Assembly (NCBI GenBank): GCA_002731275.1
Contig: PCBK01000079.1
Coordinates: forward strand, 1-47,351
From: Deltaproteobacteria bacterium
GTDB taxonomy: Bacteria > Myxococcota_C > UBA6777
Length of the DNA stretch: 47,351 bases
Reading direction: 5' to 3'
Below are positions 44,605 through 47,351 of the stretch, in pieces. The notes under the pieces were generated by a model. That model searched no databases, had not been told where the DNA came from, and was given only the letters and a program-made list of their open reading frames with translations. Both the position numbers and the translations under genes were made by a program. Numbering within the stretch: the first letter of the stretch is position 1; each line of letters begins with the position of its first letter.

Positions 44605-45792
44605 AAACAACTTCAACTGGACGACACTGGAGGCTTCATCGTTTGCTTCCGAAACCACAACTCCTCCGTTGGGTTGATTGACTGCAACCCTGCCATCATC
44701 TTCGCATTCAAACAACGCACGCTCTCGCTTTATCACGAGTTGACGTCCTTTTTCTGCTATGTTTCTGGCCGCATTCAGGTCTGCGTGGCTCTGCGTTCCA
44801 CACTCCCTACAAACAAACACACTCTGACTTTTTCGATTGCGTTTGTCACAATATCCACACTGACTGCACGTTTGAGATGTATACGCCGCATCTACGAACA
44901 ACACTTCTACACCGTCTCTTTTGGCTTTGTACTCTATTTTTTTGCGCAGGTCATAAAATGCCCACGAATGCAATTCTCTTCGCAGCTCGCGACTGGCCCT
45001 TACCCGATTGCGTATCCCACTCAAATCTTCGAGCACGATCGTTCTCTTTGTGCGTTGCGCTTTTTTGACAATTGCTTTCGAGAGCACATGATTTACATCA
45101 TTTCGAAAACGGGCTTCTCGACCGCTTCTTTCTTTCAATTTGCGTTTACACGATTTTGTCCCTTTTTTCTGCAGTTGTCTGCGTCTATGTACGTTCTTCT
45201 TGCGAACGGCTCGAATCTGTTCTCCTGAAAATGCTGTCGCATCCGAGTCATAAGCGATTTGTGCCAGCCCCAAGTCCACACCGAGGTAACCTTGACTTTC
45301 GAAACCTTCGCTTTCTTTGACTTCAACGCTGACGTGTAGATAGAATTTGTTTTTCCTCAGCAGCAGTTTGGACTCCCCAATTTTGCCACCAAGCATGTTT
45401 TGTTGATGTTCACCACAAACAAACCTGATAGGCTGACGTCCGTTGAGCGTCCACACAGAAATTTTGTCGTCATCTTCCATCCAAGAAAGTAGACGAGCAT
45501 CATACGCAATGGAGCCGTTAAATCTGAACTTTACGAGCGTTCGTTTGTTGTTTTTGTACGCAGCGGCAACCTTTGCAAATGAACGAATGAAGATTTGGGA
45601 TGAGAGTTGAGGGTATTTTTTGCGTAGTTTGTGGTAAAACTCTTTTTGAAGAGAGGACTTGCCAAACTTACGTTCTTTGAATGCAAGTTGAGAAATACGA
45701 TTGCAGAGAATGTTGGTTTCTCTGATGGTGTTGAGCAACAATTGTTGTTGTTCGAGATCAAGCTCAAGTTTAAGTTTGGCAGTCAATTTCAT
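44602..45792 (-). CDS. tnpB: TnpB RNA-guided nuclease of IS200/IS605 type
   Basis: A 396-residue TnpB (OrfB) with all RuvC catalytic acids: D173 in GVDLGLA, E255 in VLEDLSG and D338 in HADLNAARN. The zinc ribbon is intact (C309, C312, C328, C331). TnpB proteins are omega-RNA-guided DNA nucleases, ancestors of Cas12, that protect their element from loss. The length is normal and no frameshift is seen, so it may be active. Its ATG at 45792 overlaps in ATGA the stop of the reading frame entering from the interrupted lipoprotein gene, which suggests translational coupling to the host message. The last 30 codons (VNQPNGGVVV onward) are the kind of tail that overlaps the guide RNA. Confidence 0.93.
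   Translation of the reverse strand: MKLTAKLKLELDLEQQQLLLNTIRETNILCNRISQLAFKERKFGKSSLQKEFYHKLRKKYPQLSSQIFIRSFAKVAAAYKNNKRTLVKFRFNGSIAYDARLLSWMEDDDKISVWTLNGRQPIRFVCGEHQQNMLGGKIGESKLLLRKNKFYLHVSVEVKESEGFESQGYLGVDLGLAQIAYDSDATAFSGEQIRAVRKKNVHRRRQLQKKGTKSCKRKLKERSGREARFRNDVNHVLSKAIVKKAQRTKRTIVLEDLSGIRNRVRASRELRRELHSWAFYDLRKKIEYKAKRDGVEVLFVDAAYTSQTCSQCGYCDKRNRKSQSVFVCRECGTQSHADLNAARNIAEKGRQLVIKRERALFECEDDGRVAVNQPNGGVVVSEANDEASSVVQLKLF
44605..44730 (-). ncRNA. Probable omega-RNA 3' region overlapping tnpB end
   Basis: By family rule the guide RNA is encoded over the 3' end of tnpB and ends at the right element boundary. Here the minus strand folds into GGTTTC/GAAGCC (with one wobble pair) enclosed by GGAGG/CCTCC at 44667-44629. 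The guide would be the flanking sequence just past the tnpB stop, i.e. from about 44604 downward, in the lipoprotein fragment. The extent is approximate. Confidence 0.3.
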
Positions 45793-46931
45793 GAGTATAG
45801 ATCATCCTTTGTATGTTCATGCATGAAAGTATCAAGGATGTGTGTCATATTGTGACAGACGTTTGGAAAAAAAATGAATCGGATGGGGATTTCCTCCCCC
45901 ACCGAATCCACTCGCGGTGCTCGCTGTAGATTCGGAAGGGGCCTCCATCCCTTTGAGAAAGAAATTCCTTTACTAGGTGAAGTGACACGAAGTCCAGGGT
46001 AGGCGACACCTGCGGAGGTGTCTCGTAGTGCTTCGAAGTAGATTGGTTGGGACAAATTCAGGCCATCGAGGATTTCAAGGTGGAGATGTGGACCTGTCGA
46101 GAAGCCTGTGTTTCCAGAGAGGCCAATGACTTGACCTGGGCACACCTGCTCACCGAGTTTGACTCTTACACCGTCTTTTTGAAGGTGTAGATACCGTGCG
46201 GATGTCCCATCACCATGATCGATGTACACATAGTTGGCTTGAGACGAACAAGATGAGTCCCCACAACCTGAGTCGGAGTCGCTCTTTGTACCGATCACAA
46301 TCCCTGCACGGACGGCGACGACCTTTGTGCCTTCAGGGACACCGAAGTCGACGGAGTAAGCAGAGTTTCCTTTGTGAGAGAAGGAGCCATGATGGCCTTG
46401 TGAGATGGTGACAGAGAAGCCCTCTTCGAAGGGGAGACGTATCCATTGTGAACGAGCTGTCAGACATTGTCCTCCGAGTAATACTTTGCCGGGACCACAG
46501 AGCTCTTTGGGGTCATCAGGGATACATTGTCCATTCTCTTCGCGTGTGCCGTCACTACAAGAGAGGGTTTTTTCTGGAAGACATTGTCCTTCATCTTGTT
46601 TGGTCCCCTGGCCACATGTGACCTTTTCGAAGGTTGGGACACATTGACCATCTTTGGAAGTTGTTCCGCTACCACACTCGCGTTTTTCGTAATCTGGGAC
46701 ACATTGACCATCTTTAGGACTTGTACCTTCACCACATTCTATCTTTTCGAAGGCGGGTTTACATTGACCTTGTTCATCGACGGTCCCTGAGGCGCACTCT
46801 TTTTTGGGATAGTTGGGGATGCATTTTCCATCTTGGGCCTGTGTGCCTTCACCACAAAAATCTTGGGCTGAACCGCAACCCATCCACACAAAGCAGAGTA
46901 ATATACCAAACAATAAAACAAGCTGTTTCAT
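45789..46931 (-). CDS. M23-peptidase lipoprotein, 3' end replaced by tnpB element
   Basis: A 380-residue ORF, of which about 325 are original. The ATG at 46931 precedes a signal peptide with lipobox VWMGC. Seven 20-residue Cys-rich repeats fill 26-157. The LytM/M23 domain (about 165-300) shows SHKGNSAYSVDFGVPEGT (first His and Asp), YVYIDHGDGTSARYLHL, and GPHLHLEI (HxH), so the zinc site looks complete and it could cut peptidoglycan cross-links. After GISFS (near 45957) the frame runs into the tnpB element and ends in DDLYS with a stop overlapping the tnpB start. The former C-terminus is probably the fragment at 44169-44604. It may still be made as a shortened enzyme. Confidence 0.8.
   Translation of the reverse strand: MKQLVLLFGILLCFVWMGCGSAQDFCGEGTQAQDGKCIPNYPKKECASGTVDEQGQCKPAFEKIECGEGTSPKDGQCVPDYEKRECGSGTTSKDGQCVPTFEKVTCGQGTKQDEGQCLPEKTLSCSDGTREENGQCIPDDPKELCGPGKVLLGGQCLTARSQWIRLPFEEGFSVTISQGHHGSFSHKGNSAYSVDFGVPEGTKVVAVRAGIVIGTKSDSDSGCGDSSCSSQANYVYIDHGDGTSARYLHLQKDGVRVKLGEQVCPGQVIGLSGNTGFSTGPHLHLEILDGLNLSQPIYFEALRDTSAGVAYPGLRVTSPSKGISFSKGWRPLPNLQRAPRVDSVGEEIPIRFIFFPNVCHNMTHILDTFMHEHTKDDLYS
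45881..45950. repeat. Compound inverted repeat in the left end of the tnpB element
   Basis: Three nested or alternative stems: GGATGG/CCATCC (45881-45886, 45945-45950); CCCC..CCGAATC with GATTCGG..GGGG (45897-45908, 45929-45941); and a competing hairpin GGaTGGGGA/TCCCCcACC (45881-45903). Such imperfect subterminal hairpins are what TnpA binds at IS200/IS605 ends, so this block probably marks the left end. Confidence 0.5.
46461..46856 (-). repeat. Seven tandem Cys-rich 20-residue repeats (about 60 bp each)
   Basis: Within the M23 lipoprotein: units of the form xCGxGTxxxDGQCVPxYEK, seven copies, two cysteines each, so each unit probably forms one disulfide-stapled loop. Copies 3 and 4 are the most alike, suggesting recent unit duplication. 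The array likely acts as a stalk holding the peptidase domain away from the membrane. Confidence 0.85.
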
Positions 46932-47351
46932 GACCAAACCTACCATTTGCGATGAGTTGAGATCTCCCTGCACCAAGGGGAACAGAGAAGCAGACACGTC
47001 CGGTTATAGTCTCTGCCTCGATGATGTGCAAGCCAAAAAAGGTCTCCATCCGCATCTATCGGTTGAATGGTCCCTCCCTTCGAAAGGCTAAGTTGTGTTG
47101 AAGGCGGGTGATCTCTTGGATGATTAGATAGAGGGAATTGTTTGGTTGGTATCACCGGGTTCAAACCCAGTGCTATAGATAAAGTACGCTCGCCTCCAAG
47201 ACTTCGCATCGATGGACACTCATGCCGTATTCACGGGGGATACTTGAATGCTGATCCAGGGGCAGTTGCACTTGTGTCTTCGCAAAGTGCACCCGAACGC
47301 ACGCTACAATCCCTCATGATCATACGTATGTCGCAAGCGACATCCTTCTAA
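46932..47351. other. Non-coding right edge, upstream of M23 lipoprotein
   Basis: A 420-base stretch with no supportable gene. It must contain the M23 lipoprotein promoter. Bases about 47060-47090 resemble 61-91 at the other end of the window. A GGGTTCAAACCC near 47156 looks like a tRNA T-arm but the rest of a tRNA cannot be built. Confidence 0.4.

Larger units (their letters stand above)
44602..45957 (-). mobile_element. Stand-alone tnpB element (IS200/IS605 superfamily, IS1341-type)
   Basis: About 1.35 kb carrying only tnpB. The limits are inferred: the right end lies at or just past the tnpB stop, where an unrelated Cys-rich frame resumes, and the left end lies near 45957, where the M23 lipoprotein frame stops making sense (GISF). 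No tnpA is present, so mobility would need a transposase in trans. No target-site duplication is evident, as expected for this superfamily. A strongly structured block (45881-45950) lies inside the left end. Confidence 0.7.

Noticed and set aside
43702-45228. 508-codon open frame on the plus strand
   Set aside because: It lies antisense to tnpB, the pseudogene fragment and the 5' end of the peroxidase gene, all of which have clear family motifs. Its own translation has no coherent domain, and its start has no ribosome site.
47140-47175. tRNA-like T-arm (GGGTTCAAACCC)
   Set aside because: No acceptor, D or anticodon stems can be formed around it, and the 5-bp T-stem does not pair properly.
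1-47351. CRISPR arrays, prophage or integron structure
   Set aside because: No regularly spaced direct repeats, integrase, attC-like sites or phage structural genes were seen. The repetitive tracts are protein repeats (Cys-rich, WD40, TIG, Pro-rich).

Overview
The window looks like a chromosomal segment of a Myxococcota/Bradymonadota-type (former deltaproteobacterial) bacterium. The evidence is a set of long cysteine-rich secreted lipoproteins, two of them with MopE-type DxDNCDG-like metal-binding motifs, Hanks-type Ser/Thr kinases, proline-rich giant proteins, IPT/TIG and WD40 lipoproteins, and a large two-component repertoire. Base composition looks close to even, which is low for classical myxobacteria, so the assignment is an inference. 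There are no rRNA genes, convincing tRNA genes, CRISPR arrays or phage genes.

Layout. 0.2-6.8 kb: a small two-helix membrane protein, a Tat-exported Rieske lipoprotein, a D-2-hydroxyacid dehydrogenase, kynurenine 3-monooxygenase with a coupled 70-residue Cys/His protein, and asparagine synthetase B. 7.2-12.9 kb: an active Ser/Thr kinase followed by a 1513-residue pseudokinase/proline-rich/membrane protein. 13.2-19.5 kb: three surface lipoproteins, the first two tandem paralogues. 19.5-26.0 kb (minus strand): a 1770-residue HEAT-like/HExxH/VWA protein and a MoxR-like AAA+ ATPase. 26.1-26.7 kb: no coding gene, but a chain of hairpins with GNRA and UUCG tetraloops and two tandem U-tract terminators on the minus strand, the best candidate here for an undescribed RNA. 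27.0-30.0 kb: a housekeeping series (metallo-beta-lactamase-fold hydrolase, glyoxalase I, TatD, TcdA).

30.0-38.2 kb (minus strand) is the most striking coding region. It has a membrane histidine kinase, a stand-alone H-NOX heme sensor, a hybrid histidine kinase whose N-terminus looks like the HNOBA domain of soluble guanylyl cyclase, and a REC-GAF-GGDEF-EAL protein with a degenerate GGDEF and an intact EAL. An LMW-PTP/fructosamine-kinase pair follows directly. The likely reading is NO -> H-NOX -> HNOBA kinase -> cyclic-di-GMP hydrolysis, with a protein-deglycation pair at the end of the same gene string.

38.4-47.4 kb: a WD40 lipoprotein, a YwiC-like membrane protein, an LCM-type methyltransferase and a di-heme cytochrome c peroxidase lipoprotein. 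Then comes a stand-alone TnpB (IS1341-type) element that appears to have inserted into an M23-peptidase lipoprotein gene, leaving a C-terminal fragment on the far side. The reading frame entering the element from the broken host gene stops in an ATGA overlap with the tnpB start codon.
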